A DNA stretch of 64,000 nucleotides from a virus, in the IMG/VR virus record IMGVR_UViG_3300032245_001170, positions 37,588 to 101,587 of that record, one strand, 5' to 3'. The notes under the pieces are model-generated. The model was not told the origin of the DNA and searched no databases. It worked only from the letters and a program-made list of their open reading frames with translations. A program made the translations under genes and the position numbers. Each line of letters begins with the position of its first letter. Positions within the stretch are counted from its first letter, which is position 1. Below, piece by piece: positions 1 to 9,218 of this stretch.

Positions 1-756
1 GGAGCGGCTGGAAACCTAAACTCAGGAACAATTGAAGAAGTAACTTTTATTCCTGGAAACATTGTTCCAGAGGCTATTGGTTACCTTGCAGTTTCTAACC
101 CTTCTGCCTCCTTTGGAGGAGCTGATGGTGATGATAATGATCAGATACGGTCAAAGGTTAAGAAAGCAATCAGCACTCGTCGTAGAGCAATAACTATTGC
201 AGACTATGCGGCATTAGCTTCACAAGTACCTGGGGTGGGACGAACAAAAACTGTAGCTGCTGTATACAGCGCCGTAACCCTATATCTACAGTCTCAAAAT
301 GATGATTCAGTAACTCCTGGAATTGTTAGCGGATCCCCTACGTTAAATTGGACAGAGCTATCTGCGGCGGTTTCCTCATACCTTTCAGATAAAATACCTG
401 TAGGAACCACAGTTACTATTCAACCACCTACATACGTAGATTTTTATGTAACGCTAACTGTTACTGCAAATTCGTCATACAACAATGCAGATGTTGAGCA
501 GGATATTAGAGATGTATTCTTAAACCCTGGCGGTTTGTTTGCTTATGAAAGCGTTAGTTTTGGTCAACTAGTTGCTTATTCAGCAGTCATGGCTAAAGCT
601 GCGGGAGTAGAAGGCGTGGAGTCCATCGTAATTGCAAAGCTAAACACAGACAACACAAGTACGGCTCCTACCTCTGGAGTCCAATTAACCAATGGTCAGA
701 TACCGGTATTGCAAACTACAAACCTAATCATTAACGTAACTGGTGGTTTGTCATGA
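1..756 (+). CDS. Baseplate J-like protein (C-terminal part)
   Basis: The reading frame is open from the first base, so the true start lies outside the window. The visible part carries the typical baseplate J signature: a GGADGDDNDQIRSKV-like segment, then RRAITIADYAALASQVPGV, then beta-rich sequence. In contractile-tail phages this wedge protein surrounds the central hub of the baseplate (T4 gp6 / P2 gpJ family). An internal ATG does not occur near the domain start, so an N-terminal truncation by the window edge is the simple reading. It is followed by two more tail genes on the same strand. The family call is fairly secure. Confidence 0.85.
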   Translation, partial: GAAGNLNSGTIEEVTFIPGNIVPEAIGYLAVSNPSASFGGADGDDNDQIRSKVKKAISTRRRAITIADYAALASQVPGVGRTKTVAAVYSAVTLYLQSQNDDSVTPGIVSGSPTLNWTELSAAVSSYLSDKIPVGTTVTIQPPTYVDFYVTLTVTANSSYNNADVEQDIRDVFLNPGGLFAYESVSFGQLVAYSAVMAKAAGVEGVESIVIAKLNTDNTSTAPTSGVQLTNGQIPVLQTTNLIINVTGGLS

Positions 757-808
757 CAGCAGAACTAAAGTCTTAGAGAATAACCCAAGAGAATAGAATA
801 GGTGAGAA

Positions 809-1330
809 ATGGCTGCTCAGTACCCGTCGTCAATTAGGTCTTTTACCCCAAAGGTAGACCTTGTAGATACAGTATTTGCTGATCACGTAAACGTCTTACA
901 GGACGAGACACGTGCCCTGCAGGTATCCCTTGGAACTAGCCTACTATCGTCTAACTACTCAGGTACTCATGCCCCTACAACTACCTGGTCATCTTTATCT
1001 GCTCGATTAGCTAACATTGAGTTTGGCTTAGCTACAGGAGTAGCCACTGCCCCTTACTTTAAGAAAACCGGAGATACCGTTTCTCCAGCTTCTGGAATAG
1101 TAGGGCTTACAGCAAAAACAACCGCTGGAACTGCAAACCTCATTGAAACAAGGAACGCAGCAAATACTCTTAGATTTAATGTTGACTTTGATGGCCTACC
1201 AAAAGTAGGTACCGCAGAAGTTCTTTATGTAGGTGGAACTGCTTATACAAGTCTTACTACCGTAGTAAATGCTATCGAAACAATCGCAAAAGGAAATAGA
1301 TTTAATCCATTTTTACTAGCTGGTATGTAA
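809..1330 (+). CDS. Tail-associated protein, probably fibre or baseplate linked
   Basis: A 173-residue protein that starts MAAQYPSSIRSFTPKVDLVD with an ADHVN.LQDE helix-like segment, followed by Ser/Thr/Ala-rich beta-type sequence and a GDTVSPASG stretch. Comparable N-terminal segments are familiar from phage fibre or neck-attachment proteins, but no enzymatic domain is visible. It sits between the baseplate J-like gene and the large 1142-residue tail protein, which supports a structural role in the distal tail. Start is ATG after a GGTGAGAA stretch. The exact function is not recognised. Confidence 0.6.
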   Translation: MAAQYPSSIRSFTPKVDLVDTVFADHVNVLQDETRALQVSLGTSLLSSNYSGTHAPTTTWSSLSARLANIEFGLATGVATAPYFKKTGDTVSPASGIVGLTAKTTAGTANLIETRNAANTLRFNVDFDGLPKVGTAEVLYVGGTAYTSLTTVVNAIETIAKGNRFNPFLLAGM

Positions 1331-1347
1331 ACTAATAGGGGCAAAAC

Positions 1348-4300
1348 ATGGCAAAATATGCATTTGGGATTTATGGCGATCCTAGTTTTAAGTACGGTCA
1401 AAGCGATGCTGACCGCCTGTACTACTCCTCCCAAATTACTGCATGGGCATACGACTACGGAGTTATTTCCCTTCGTTGGAAAGCGGTTACCGCAAACCCT
1501 GCATCTATTGCCTTAGGAGAACAGTTAACTCACTGGAGATTAACAAAAACTTTTACTGGTACTCCAGACGGTGCTTATGTTGGAGACGTTGTTCTATCTG
1601 GCAGCACTGGATCATATTTAACTAGCTATATAGATACTGCTTCAGACCTGTCTCAAGAAAACAGAGAAGTTACCTATACTCTATGGATTTTCAGTACTTT
1701 AAATGGTTGGATTAATTGTGGCACCTCTAAAGTAAACACAATTATTGAAAATAAAACTCAACGTTATTTTAAAAATTGGCTTCCAGCTGCTTGGCTAAAC
1801 GAAGTTGAAGGTGTTGGGGATGCCGTTGGAGAGTACGAAGAAAATGAATTTACTGCTGTTCTGGATGCGTATGGTTTTGAGTATGACAAGATAAAAGCTC
1901 AGGCAGAACTTCTATATAACTCTTTTGACGCTTATAAAATTCCATCTAACCTGTTAAAAAACAAAATTACAGATTTAGGGTTTATTTACGAACCCGCTCT
2001 TGGAGACACTTACCATAGATCCCTGTATAAAACAGGAAACTTCATAAACTCAGCTAAAGGAACTAGTGCTGGCATTACAACCTACACCACTGCTTTAACT
2101 CACTGGGATAGTGGCATTGCCTATGGAAATAATTTATTTTTAGACTACAACGATTCTTCTTTTGAAGAGTCCGTAGGTCGTTGGGCGGCAACTAACGGCA
2201 CTGTGGGCATCTGTACATATGCAAACACCTTATCTACTTTAGGGGTTGGTTTAACACCTCCAAAGCCAACTTTGGTAAATAAAGACTACCCTCTACGTCA
2301 AATATCTTTAGGAGTAGTGACAGCTTCAAGTACTAGTGATATTACCTTACGCTGCCCATCAAGCTCTGCAAGTGCAATTCTTTACGGAATTCCAGTAGAA
2401 GCCAACTCTAGGTATATGTTTAAAGGATTTATTAGAGCAATAACTAATTCTTTTACCGCAGTAGCTAAAATTCAATGGTTTGATAGCGCCGGTAATTCTA
2501 TATCTACAAGTACTTCAGGACCAACTCTTTCGGCTACTACCGGTTACTGGTCTGAGTTTAGATCAGCATCTTCTGGTGTAGAAGACGGCTTAGTAGCCCC
2601 AAGTAATGCTGTATATGCTAAACCTACTTTAGTTATTACTCCTACAGCTGGGTCAGATAAGTTTGTATTAGATATGCTTCAGTTTAGAAAACTTCCAGTT
2701 AGTGAAATTACAATTAGTGGTAAATTGCCAGCTTTAGTATACGAAGACCCTAGACTTGTTAAGTTAAACATTAAAACAGACTTAGAAAACTTAATCCCTA
2801 ATCCAGGTTTTGATTTAGGAACTACTGGTTGGGAACCATTTAATGCTGAGTTAATACAGGTAACGCCTGCCCCAGCAAACTCTGCTATTTTTGGTAACGC
2901 TGTAGCAAAGCTCACTGCTCTATCTAACGGAAGAGTAGCGCTTGTATCTGATTGGATTCCAGTAACCCCGGGAGCTCCGCATAATTTTGCTATTTACGCA
3001 AGTGGAGCAGCAAAAGTAGCAAAAGCAAGAATTGAATTTTCTGCACCGCAAACACAAGAAGAGCAGACTACCGTTCTTATTGATGGGGATGGGCGATACT
3101 TCAAATCAGAACCTTATTACGTCGATGGAGACCCACTAACACTTACAAACAGCGCAACACGTTTGTATGTGCAGGCAGTATCGGCTGTTTCTACACCGGA
3201 TTACGGCAACCCCCTATGTAAAGTATCTATTTACATAGATAATGCTGTGGCAGGTGACGTATTTTATTTTGATGGCGCTATTTTAGCAGAAGCAACTAAA
3301 GTTGTTGATTATTTCCAAGGTAACGGTGCTCCAGTGCCTAATGACCCAAACGTTAATTATTATTACAAAACTAGTGATTGTTTTTGGGAGCGTAGGAATC
3401 AAGTAAACCTAGTGTCTATTTCCTCTTTAGAAAATGCAAGTAAATGGACGGCAGCTTCCGGAACTACCTTGACTATAAGTACTTCCGAATTTAAGTACGG
3501 AACCAGTTCTTTAAGCGTATCTGCCTCAGGAGGTGGCTCTGCATCTACGGTAGTAAAACTTCCTATGGGGGCAGCGTTGGGCGGGGAAGACTTAATCATC
3601 TCTACCTACGTAAAGGGAGTAGCTGGTCTTTACTCGATCAGCACTAACGGTCAAATGTCAGGTAATTTTAGAATTACTGTTCCAAACGTTTGGACCCGTA
3701 TTGAAACTAAAAGAGTTTCTGTAGCAGGAGAAACGCAGTTTACTATTACAGTTTCTTTAACAGAAGCTGGTACCGGAACTAAAGTATTTTTCTTAGACGG
3801 CATTCAAGCAGAATATGGAAGAGTAGCAACTCCTTACATCGACCCCGCTGATCCAGAAACATCTGTGTTTACAAATCCATCTGATGCACTAGAGACTTTG
3901 TCTGTAGCTAATAGTCTTATGGTAGGTAGTGGTACAAGTTATTATGCAAATCGCTATATACAAAAGACAGCTAGATTAAAATCAACACTAGGAAGCTTTA
4001 TGCCCGCAGGATCCACGTGGTCTATTGAACCTTCTTCAGAATTACTTGGTTTTCCGGATGTTGAAGACAATCTTGCTCCTTCAGGATCATTTGAAAACAG
4101 TACCTATGGATGGTCTGGTGTTTCTGCAACCCTTACTAGAACTACTGCTAGAGGAAGCATCTTTGATGAGACCCTTGTTCAAGGTGCCGCTTACGCAAAA
4201 GTAAAAGCTTCTGGCTCAGGAACTTTTGGTGCTATAACAAATCTAATCTCAGTAATACCTGGAAAGGGATACTACGGATCTGTAGCAATCCGCCCAGAAA

Positions 4301-4776
4301 ACGAAGATGCATATGGAACTTATGTTATGACCCTTAAATGGTACGACTTAGCGCAAAACTTCTTAAGAGAAAAGACAGACACTGTAGTATTGAATCGTGG
4401 AGATCGCTGGGCATACTTAAACATTGTTGCTCCCGGATCTAAGACGGTTACTTTATCTTCTCTTTCCGTAGCATCTAACGTAGTTACTGTAACTACTGTA
4501 GGAAATCACGGATTCTCAATAGGTGAAGAACTATACGTAGGTATTGGTGAGTCGGCCTATGCCGCCCTTAACGGCAGTGTTACTATTACGGCAGTAACCC
4601 CCAATACCTTTTCATATAGCCAGACTTTTGCTAATACGGCGTCTACTGAAATAACCGGAAGAGCAACATTTGCTAATACCAGCATTGGTTTTGCAAAAAT
4701 TCAGGTTACCTGCACCCCTTCAGTTTCAGGAACAGGCCGAGTCTTCCACCTTGACAAGGTTTTGTTTAGAAGGTAG
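1348..4776 (+). CDS. Large tail/adhesion protein with four carbohydrate-binding-like modules
   Basis: 1142 residues. Residues about 130-260 resemble a phage tail protein I-like region (RYFKNWLPAAWLNEVEG followed by a helical stretch). The rest contains four modules that each open with an N..P.(G/S)FE...GW-type motif, near residues 262, 480, 685 and 907. This is the usual signature of jelly-roll carbohydrate-binding modules. A C-terminal Ig-like segment lies near residues 1030-1085 (VTVTTVGNHGFSIGEELYV, with NGSVTITAV following). A receptor-binding or baseplate-attached adhesion role is inferred from modules and position. Position directly after baseplate J fits. No protease or depolymerase residues are recognised. 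Confidence 0.7.
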   Translation: MAKYAFGIYGDPSFKYGQSDADRLYYSSQITAWAYDYGVISLRWKAVTANPASIALGEQLTHWRLTKTFTGTPDGAYVGDVVLSGSTGSYLTSYIDTASDLSQENREVTYTLWIFSTLNGWINCGTSKVNTIIENKTQRYFKNWLPAAWLNEVEGVGDAVGEYEENEFTAVLDAYGFEYDKIKAQAELLYNSFDAYKIPSNLLKNKITDLGFIYEPALGDTYHRSLYKTGNFINSAKGTSAGITTYTTALTHWDSGIAYGNNLFLDYNDSSFEESVGRWAATNGTVGICTYANTLSTLGVGLTPPKPTLVNKDYPLRQISLGVVTASSTSDITLRCPSSSASAILYGIPVEANSRYMFKGFIRAITNSFTAVAKIQWFDSAGNSISTSTSGPTLSATTGYWSEFRSASSGVEDGLVAPSNAVYAKPTLVITPTAGSDKFVLDMLQFRKLPVSEITISGKLPALVYEDPRLVKLNIKTDLENLIPNPGFDLGTTGWEPFNAELIQVTPAPANSAIFGNAVAKLTALSNGRVALVSDWIPVTPGAPHNFAIYASGAAKVAKARIEFSAPQTQEEQTTVLIDGDGRYFKSEPYYVDGDPLTLTNSATRLYVQAVSAVSTPDYGNPLCKVSIYIDNAVAGDVFYFDGAILAEATKVVDYFQGNGAPVPNDPNVNYYYKTSDCFWERRNQVNLVSISSLENASKWTAASGTTLTISTSEFKYGTSSLSVSASGGGSASTVVKLPMGAALGGEDLIISTYVKGVAGLYSISTNGQMSGNFRITVPNVWTRIETKRVSVAGETQFTITVSLTEAGTGTKVFFLDGIQAEYGRVATPYIDPADPETSVFTNPSDALETLSVANSLMVGSGTSYYANRYIQKTARLKSTLGSFMPAGSTWSIEPSSELLGFPDVEDNLAPSGSFENSTYGWSGVSATLTRTTARGSIFDETLVQGAAYAKVKASGSGTFGAITNLISVIPGKGYYGSVAIRPENEDAYGTYVMTLKWYDLAQNFLREKTDTVVLNRGDRWAYLNIVAPGSKTVTLSSLSVASNVVTVTTVGNHGFSIGEELYVGIGESAYAALNGSVTITAVTPNTFSYSQTFANTASTEITGRATFANTSIGFAKIQVTCTPSVSGTGRVFHLDKVLFRR

Positions 4777-4786
4777 GTTTCTGGCT

Positions 4787-5062
4787 ATGACAGAACTTCT
4801 AGTGGCAGCTTGGGCAACAGCCTGTCTATTAACAGCCATAGAAGAACTATTAATATCCTTAGGAAAATGGAGGGGCCTACTTGCCCTCTCTATGAGCACA
4901 GTAGCGTGCTTAGTTCTTATGCCGATAGGGTGGAATTTAATTTTCTACGTCCTCGCCTCCGCTTTTGTGGGGCTAACCTCTTCTGTGGTTATTGAAAATC
5001 TTGTAACGGGAACCCCAGAAAGAATTCAACGCGGCTTGCCAAGAAGGGTACCTCCCCTATAG
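4787..5062 (+). CDS. Small membrane protein, two to three predicted helices
   Basis: 91 residues from the ATG just after the tail gene's stop. An upstream in-frame codon would overlap the tail gene by about 100 bases, so this start is preferred. Hydrophobic segments are LLVAAWATACLLTAIEELL, LLALSMSTVACLVLMPIGW and LIFYVLASAFVGLTSSVVI, followed by a basic tail (RIQRGLPRRVPPL). Its place at the end of the tail operon makes a holin or tail-associated membrane protein possible, but nothing proves it. Better holin candidates sit at 24454 and 27540. Confidence 0.55.
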   Translation: MTELLVAAWATACLLTAIEELLISLGKWRGLLALSMSTVACLVLMPIGWNLIFYVLASAFVGLTSSVVIENLVTGTPERIQRGLPRRVPPL

Positions 5063-5087
5063 AGTCTGCTCCGACAAGGAGGAGACT

Positions 5088-5990
5088 ATGAAGTCACCAT
5101 ATTCAGACCCAAACCTTTCGCTACGTGCTAGAGGTTTATTTGCCTATTACGTTGAAGTTGGACGTGTGTTATCTGCCGACGAAATGTCTGCATCTGTACC
5201 AGAAGGTCGAGATGCAATTAGAAATGCTATGGCAGAATTAAAACTGCATCGATATATAAAAGCCGTAAGGCATCAAGATAATTCTGGTCAATGGAGAACA
5301 AATCTCAAATTCACCGACGACGGATTATCAGGCGTTCTATACATTGACAGAGGTACAATGACTAATACTAATACTAGTGATATGTCTACTAGAGTTAAGA
5401 GTATAGATACAGTTACTAACGTAACTGTATCTATAGAGGCTGCGCCTCAAACAGAGAAAGGAACTGAGATGGCATGGGATATGTTCGAAGACAGCACAGA
5501 CCCGAAACCTAAGAAGAAGGTTTTGGATACTGAAGATGATTCTGGTGCTATAGGAAAAGTTAATACTTTGAAGGTGGGCGGTGCTCGCCGTAAAAAAACT
5601 AGGGTTGAGGTAGAGGCCCGTAATAGAATCAATGTTCCGGAAGAAGACTGGTCAACTAATGATCTTGTTGCAGAATTCTACGACCTGTACATGGCTACCT
5701 GCGGTGGCAGTGGCGCAGTAAATCAAATCTCTGGAAAACAACTTGCTACTTGGATTAACAAACGAGTTGGTGAAGGTGTTGAACGCATTCACATTCTCAA
5801 GGGCATGCGGATGTTCTTTGGAGATACCCGAGTTATCGCAGACCCCGGTTTTGGACTTCCGATGTATCAAAGATTTATGAAGTACTACGGAATGATTCAC
5901 GGAATGGTAAGTCGAGTTGACGAACCGATTGGTTTGGACGAAGATACGTTAGCGCATCAGGAAAAGATGCTGAAACTATTGGAGAGCTAA
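5088..5990 (+). CDS. Winged-helix replication-initiation-like protein
   Basis: 300 residues with a strong AGGAGG ribosome binding site. Residues 1-80 look like the winged helix of phage replication proteins (MKSPYSDPNLSLRARGLFAY ... VPEGRDAIRNAMAELKLHRYI). The middle is acidic and low in structure, with a KKKTRVEVEAR basic patch. The C-terminal part (from about residue 190) is helical. It overlaps by one base with a DnaC-like loader gene, then DnaB and primase follow, so an origin-recognition or primosome role (DnaD/O-like) is the best inference. The specific family is not certain. Confidence 0.65.
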   Translation: MKSPYSDPNLSLRARGLFAYYVEVGRVLSADEMSASVPEGRDAIRNAMAELKLHRYIKAVRHQDNSGQWRTNLKFTDDGLSGVLYIDRGTMTNTNTSDMSTRVKSIDTVTNVTVSIEAAPQTEKGTEMAWDMFEDSTDPKPKKKVLDTEDDSGAIGKVNTLKVGGARRKKTRVEVEARNRINVPEEDWSTNDLVAEFYDLYMATCGGSGAVNQISGKQLATWINKRVGEGVERIHILKGMRMFFGDTRVIADPGFGLPMYQRFMKYYGMIHGMVSRVDEPIGLDEDTLAHQEKMLKLLES

Positions 5991-6664
5991 TGTACAAACT
6001 TGAAGACGTGGCTCCTAGCCTTAGAGCACAGATCAGGGCAGCCAACCTCCCAATGAAAACCGTTGGGTTGGAGTTCTCTGATTTGACTCCAAACAGCTCC
6101 TTTGAAAAGGTTCAAAAATGGATCGATTCAGTTAAGGCTGGCAAAGTCGTACAAGCGGCTGGAAGCCCTAATTGCGGTAAGGGTCTACTGCTCCTAGGTA
6201 AACCTGGTCACGGCAAGACTACTATCGCCTCTGTGGCCCTCCAGGAGCTTATTAGGGGTATGTCAGCCGAGACCTGGGGCTCCCCAAATACGACCCTTAG
6301 GCGTCCAGGGCTTTTTATGGACTATCCAAGGCTTCTTCGAATCGAGAAGTCTCAATGGGATGACTTTGATGATGCGACTGAAACTATGATCAATGGGATC
6401 TATGGAGACGGTCCCAAGGAAAACGTCATTCGAACATTTGTTCTAGACGATATCGGTAAAGAGCACAAAACCGCATCCGGTTGGGCAGAAGACAAGTTTG
6501 ACGAATTGCTTCGTTCACGCTTTAATTCGGGATTACCAACTATCGTTACAAGTAATACACCGCTTAGTAGGTGGGAAGAGCAATACGGCGCACCAATGGC
6601 TAGCTTTGCCTATGAAGCATTCATCATACTTGAGGTAAACTCTGGAAAGGATCTACGAAAATGA
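5990..6664 (+). CDS. DnaC/IstB-like helicase loader ATPase
   Basis: 224 residues with a P-loop LLGKPGHGKTTIAS (about residues 66-79), a Walker B-like FVLDDIGKE near 150 and a sensor-1-like VTSNTPLSRWEE near 185-195. This is the AAA+ layout of DnaC and IstB loaders, which load the replicative helicase onto DNA. It is coupled to the upstream HTH protein (TAATG overlap) and lies 0.7 kb before the DnaB gene. The call is solid at family level. Whether it loads the phage helicase or captures a host one is inference. Confidence 0.85.
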   Translation: MYKLEDVAPSLRAQIRAANLPMKTVGLEFSDLTPNSSFEKVQKWIDSVKAGKVVQAAGSPNCGKGLLLLGKPGHGKTTIASVALQELIRGMSAETWGSPNTTLRRPGLFMDYPRLLRIEKSQWDDFDDATETMINGIYGDGPKENVIRTFVLDDIGKEHKTASGWAEDKFDELLRSRFNSGLPTIVTSNTPLSRWEEQYGAPMASFAYEAFIILEVNSGKDLRK

Positions 6665-6957
6665 GGTTTGCAGTGAAGAACTGGCAAGTGTCACAATTGT
6701 TTTTATCTGACACTGGCGTGCACGAAGTTGATATCGAAACTAGCTCTTTAAAGTTACGTTGCAACTGCCCTGGGTTTAAAAATAGAAGTTCCTGTAAGCA
6801 CGTTCGTTTTGTTCGTGAACGCATGTCTGAAAACGACGGAGTCTACCCAACACAAATCTCTACGAAAGCCCCAGTGCTTGAGGCCAACCTCGCTGTCGGC
6901 TCTCCAGAAGCTTTTAGAAAACTATTAATTAATTACGGCAAGATCGAAGTAATTTAG
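6661..6957 (+). CDS. SWIM-type zinc finger protein
   Basis: 98 residues starting at an ATGA overlap with the loader gene. The segment LRCNCPGFKNRSSCKHVRFV shows the C-x-C-x(n)-C-x-H pattern of SWIM domains, which bind zinc and often DNA or partner proteins. The rest is unremarkable. Sitting between helicase loader and helicase, it may be a replication accessory factor; this is inference from position. Confidence 0.65.
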   Translation: MRFAVKNWQVSQLFLSDTGVHEVDIETSSLKLRCNCPGFKNRSSCKHVRFVRERMSENDGVYPTQISTKAPVLEANLAVGSPEAFRKLLINYGKIEVI

Positions 6958-7361
6958 TGAAGGGCGGGGACATCTCAAATGAGGTCCCTCTTCGAGTAGT
7001 AGTAACACTGGATTGCGTTCTTGATAGAAAACCAACTGTTAAGAAAGTTTTAGGTGTCCCTGTATTCGGAGAAGAGTCTCAGTATAACCGGCAGTCTCTT
7101 TCTCTATTTTGGCGTTTTGCAGAAAAGTACGGGTATGCACTAGAGCTAGTAGGGTTTGGTTATACAAAAAAAGAAATGGAAGAAGTCTTTGAAGATTTAA
7201 ACAATCTCGGGACTAACCCATTCAACTATGTACAAAGGTATGAGTCAGTAGCAGATTTGGTTGGAGAACTTCCCTATCGTCCAGAACTCAAAGGAGTTGT
7301 GGATATCCCCTCTAGGGGGCTAAGGTATGGCAGTAAATATTTAGACATGGGGAGGTTGTAA
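6957..7361 (+). CDS. Degenerate HAD-like protein (GTG start)
   Basis: 134 residues from a GTG start overlapping the previous stop. The N-terminus VVVTLDCVLDRK has the outline of HAD motif I (hhhDxDGxL), but the nucleophile position holds Thr. The end (VVDIPSRGLRYG) looks like the last HAD motif region. The gene at 33669 shows the same outline. If this is correct the protein is a catalytically dead HAD fold. Family assignment is weak and rests on pattern only. Confidence 0.4.
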   Translation: MKGGDISNEVPLRVVVTLDCVLDRKPTVKKVLGVPVFGEESQYNRQSLSLFWRFAEKYGYALELVGFGYTKKEMEEVFEDLNNLGTNPFNYVQRYESVADLVGELPYRPELKGVVDIPSRGLRYGSKYLDMGRL

Positions 7362-8602
7362 TGGCAGCAGATAACGAAGTGCGACTCCTGTCCCGTGCAA
7401 TACGTACCAGAGACATTTCAGTTCTACTTGAAGCCGGAGTACAAGACGACTGGTTTTTTGTTGAAGAGAATAAAGCTGTTTGGAAGTTTATTCGTCAACA
7501 CTGGACCAGGTATCAAGAAGTGCCTACCGGAGTTACTGTATTAGATAACTTCCCTATGTATCGTTTACTTGCAGTAGACGACAACATTGATTATTTATTA
7601 GATCAGTTAATTGAATACCGCAAACGTCAAAGCACTATCTCAGTAGTTCAAGATGCATCAGAGGCAATTGCTTCGGGTGATCACAACACTGCTATTGCAG
7701 TACTTGGACAAGGCGTAGCAAAGTTACTTGATGAAGGTTCTCGGGAGAGCACTGACATTGATTTAACTAACAATGCCACTAAACGATTTGAAGAGTATCT
7801 AAATGTTAAGACTCGTCCAAATGGTTTACTAGGAATCGCTACCGGTTTTAAAACTATTGATCAAGCAACTGCGGGTTTACAGCCAGGTCAGTTAATTACA
7901 ATTATCGCTCCACCTAAGACAGGTAAGTCAGTACTTGCTTTGCAGGTAGCGGTTAATGTTCACAAAGATGGTTTCGTTCCTTTGTTCCAGTCTTTCGAGA
8001 TGAACAACATTGAGCAACAACATCGACACGATGCAATGCGTTCCCATATTGCTCACTCTCGGTTGATTCGCGGGGGCCTGACTAAAGAAGAAGAAGCTCG
8101 ATATCAAAAGGTTCTTGAAGAGATGGAGAGCATGCACAAGTTCTACTTAACAGATGCAGTATCTGCAATGACTGTTACAGGACTTGCTGCAAAGATCGAC
8201 AAGCTTCGTCCAGACATCGTATTTGTAGATGGTGTGTATTTGATGGTTGATGAGATTACTGGGGAGCAGAACAGCCCTCAGGCGTTAACTAATATAACTC
8301 GTGGCCTAAAGCAACTTGCTATGGCTAAGAAAATTCCTATTGTTATTTCTACTCAGGTTCTATTGTGGAAGATGAAGAAGCGCCAGGTATCAGCAGATGC
8401 AATTGGTTACTCATCATCTTTCTATCAAGACTCTGATGTAATTCTTGGATTGCAAAAGCAAGATGAAGAAGACGATACTTCCCGTGAACTACGTATCGTA
8501 GCAAGTCGTAATTGTGGGCCAGCATCAAGTGACCTGTTATGGGACTGGGAAGAAGGGAAGTTTGAAGAGTATGGATCTCTATTCGGAATCAGCACCATTT
8601 GA
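7361..8602 (+). CDS. dnaB: DnaB-like replicative DNA helicase
   Basis: 413 residues. It has a short N-terminal helical domain with LLEAGVQDDWFFVEENKAVW, then a RecA-type core: P-loop IIAPPKTGKSVLALQ near 183, FQSFEMNN near 210, the DIVFVDGVYLM acidic strand near 285 and STQVLLW near 325. This is the DnaB/gp41 ring helicase that unwinds the fork and recruits primase. It is shorter than bacterial DnaB (about 450-470) because of a reduced N-terminal domain. Neighbours are loader, primase and polymerase. Confidence 0.9.
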   Translation: MAADNEVRLLSRAIRTRDISVLLEAGVQDDWFFVEENKAVWKFIRQHWTRYQEVPTGVTVLDNFPMYRLLAVDDNIDYLLDQLIEYRKRQSTISVVQDASEAIASGDHNTAIAVLGQGVAKLLDEGSRESTDIDLTNNATKRFEEYLNVKTRPNGLLGIATGFKTIDQATAGLQPGQLITIIAPPKTGKSVLALQVAVNVHKDGFVPLFQSFEMNNIEQQHRHDAMRSHIAHSRLIRGGLTKEEEARYQKVLEEMESMHKFYLTDAVSAMTVTGLAAKIDKLRPDIVFVDGVYLMVDEITGEQNSPQALTNITRGLKQLAMAKKIPIVISTQVLLWKMKKRQVSADAIGYSSSFYQDSDVILGLQKQDEEDDTSRELRIVASRNCGPASSDLLWDWEEGKFEEYGSLFGISTI

Positions 8603-8825
8603 TGGGACTCAACTTTGCAAGTCTGTTGATCCAGATTTGTTTTTTCCTGAGGACTACACAGACCGTTTGAGCGTGATGAGCGCCAAAGCTGTGTGCCAGG
8701 GCTGTCCGCTAACCATTGCTTGTTTAGAGTATGCTATGTCAGATAGCAGTCTTGATGGTGTTTGGGGCGGAACTACCCCCCAAGAAAGAAAGAACCTAAG
8801 AAGACGGAAACGAGCCCTAGTATGA
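8571..8825 (+). CDS. WhiB-family iron-sulfur regulator 1
   Basis: 84 residues from the ATG at 8571, overlapping the helicase gene by 32 bases; an earlier GTG would force a longer overlap. Four cysteines at 16, 42, 45 and 51 (C...CQGC.....C) match the Fe-S ligands of Wbl proteins, followed by the DGVWGG turn and a basic RRRKR tail. Wbl proteins bind sigma-A/RNA polymerase and are confined to actinobacteria and their phages, so this gene is strong evidence for the host. It overlaps the next gene through ATGA. Confidence 0.9.
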   Translation: MDLYSESAPFDGTQLCKSVDPDLFFPEDYTDRLSVMSAKAVCQGCPLTIACLEYAMSDSSLDGVWGGTTPQERKNLRRRKRALV

Positions 8826-9010
8826 GTTTAGATCTACGAGATAAGGATGCTCCACTTCACGTTTGCGTGTGCGGTTCTACTTTATGGAACGTAAAAGCAA
8901 TGTTTGAAGATGGCGAAATTTCTTTATATATGTTAGACATGGAATGTGCGTTATGTGACGCACTTGCAACAGCACCGACACCAATTGATGGGATGGATTA
9001 CAGTGGCTAA
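8822..9010 (+). CDS. Small zinc-ribbon-like protein
   Basis: 62 residues starting at an ATGA overlap with the WhiB gene. It carries two cysteine pairs, C-x-C (VCVCGS) and C-x2-C (ECALCDA), about 27 residues apart, as in a zinc ribbon. No known family is recognised. Tight coupling suggests co-translation with WhiB. Confidence 0.55.
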   Translation: MSLDLRDKDAPLHVCVCGSTLWNVKAMFEDGEISLYMLDMECALCDALATAPTPIDGMDYSG

Positions 9011-9218
9011 ACTTAGAATGCCTACCGACGAACAGCTTATGGAACGTGGGTACATGACCGTTGATGAGTTTGTAGATAAGTTTGCTGAAAGCTTGCGTGG
9101 TTACATGCACTCTAACTGGCCAAGCACAGCTGAAGAGTTGCATCACCCAGAAGACCTGGCAGCTAATGCTGCTATTTACACTGAGGTTATGTACCGAGTT
9201 ATTGGGGACTTTTCTTAG
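9003..9218 (+). CDS. Small helical protein of unknown function
   Basis: 71 residues from a GTG just upstream of the previous stop; an ATG 15 bases earlier is possible. Sequence is acidic and helical (MTVDEFVDKFAESLRGYMH). It ends immediately before the primase start, so it belongs to the same transcript. No family is recognised. Confidence 0.5.
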   Translation: MAKLRMPTDEQLMERGYMTVDEFVDKFAESLRGYMHSNWPSTAEELHHPEDLAANAAIYTEVMYRVIGDFS

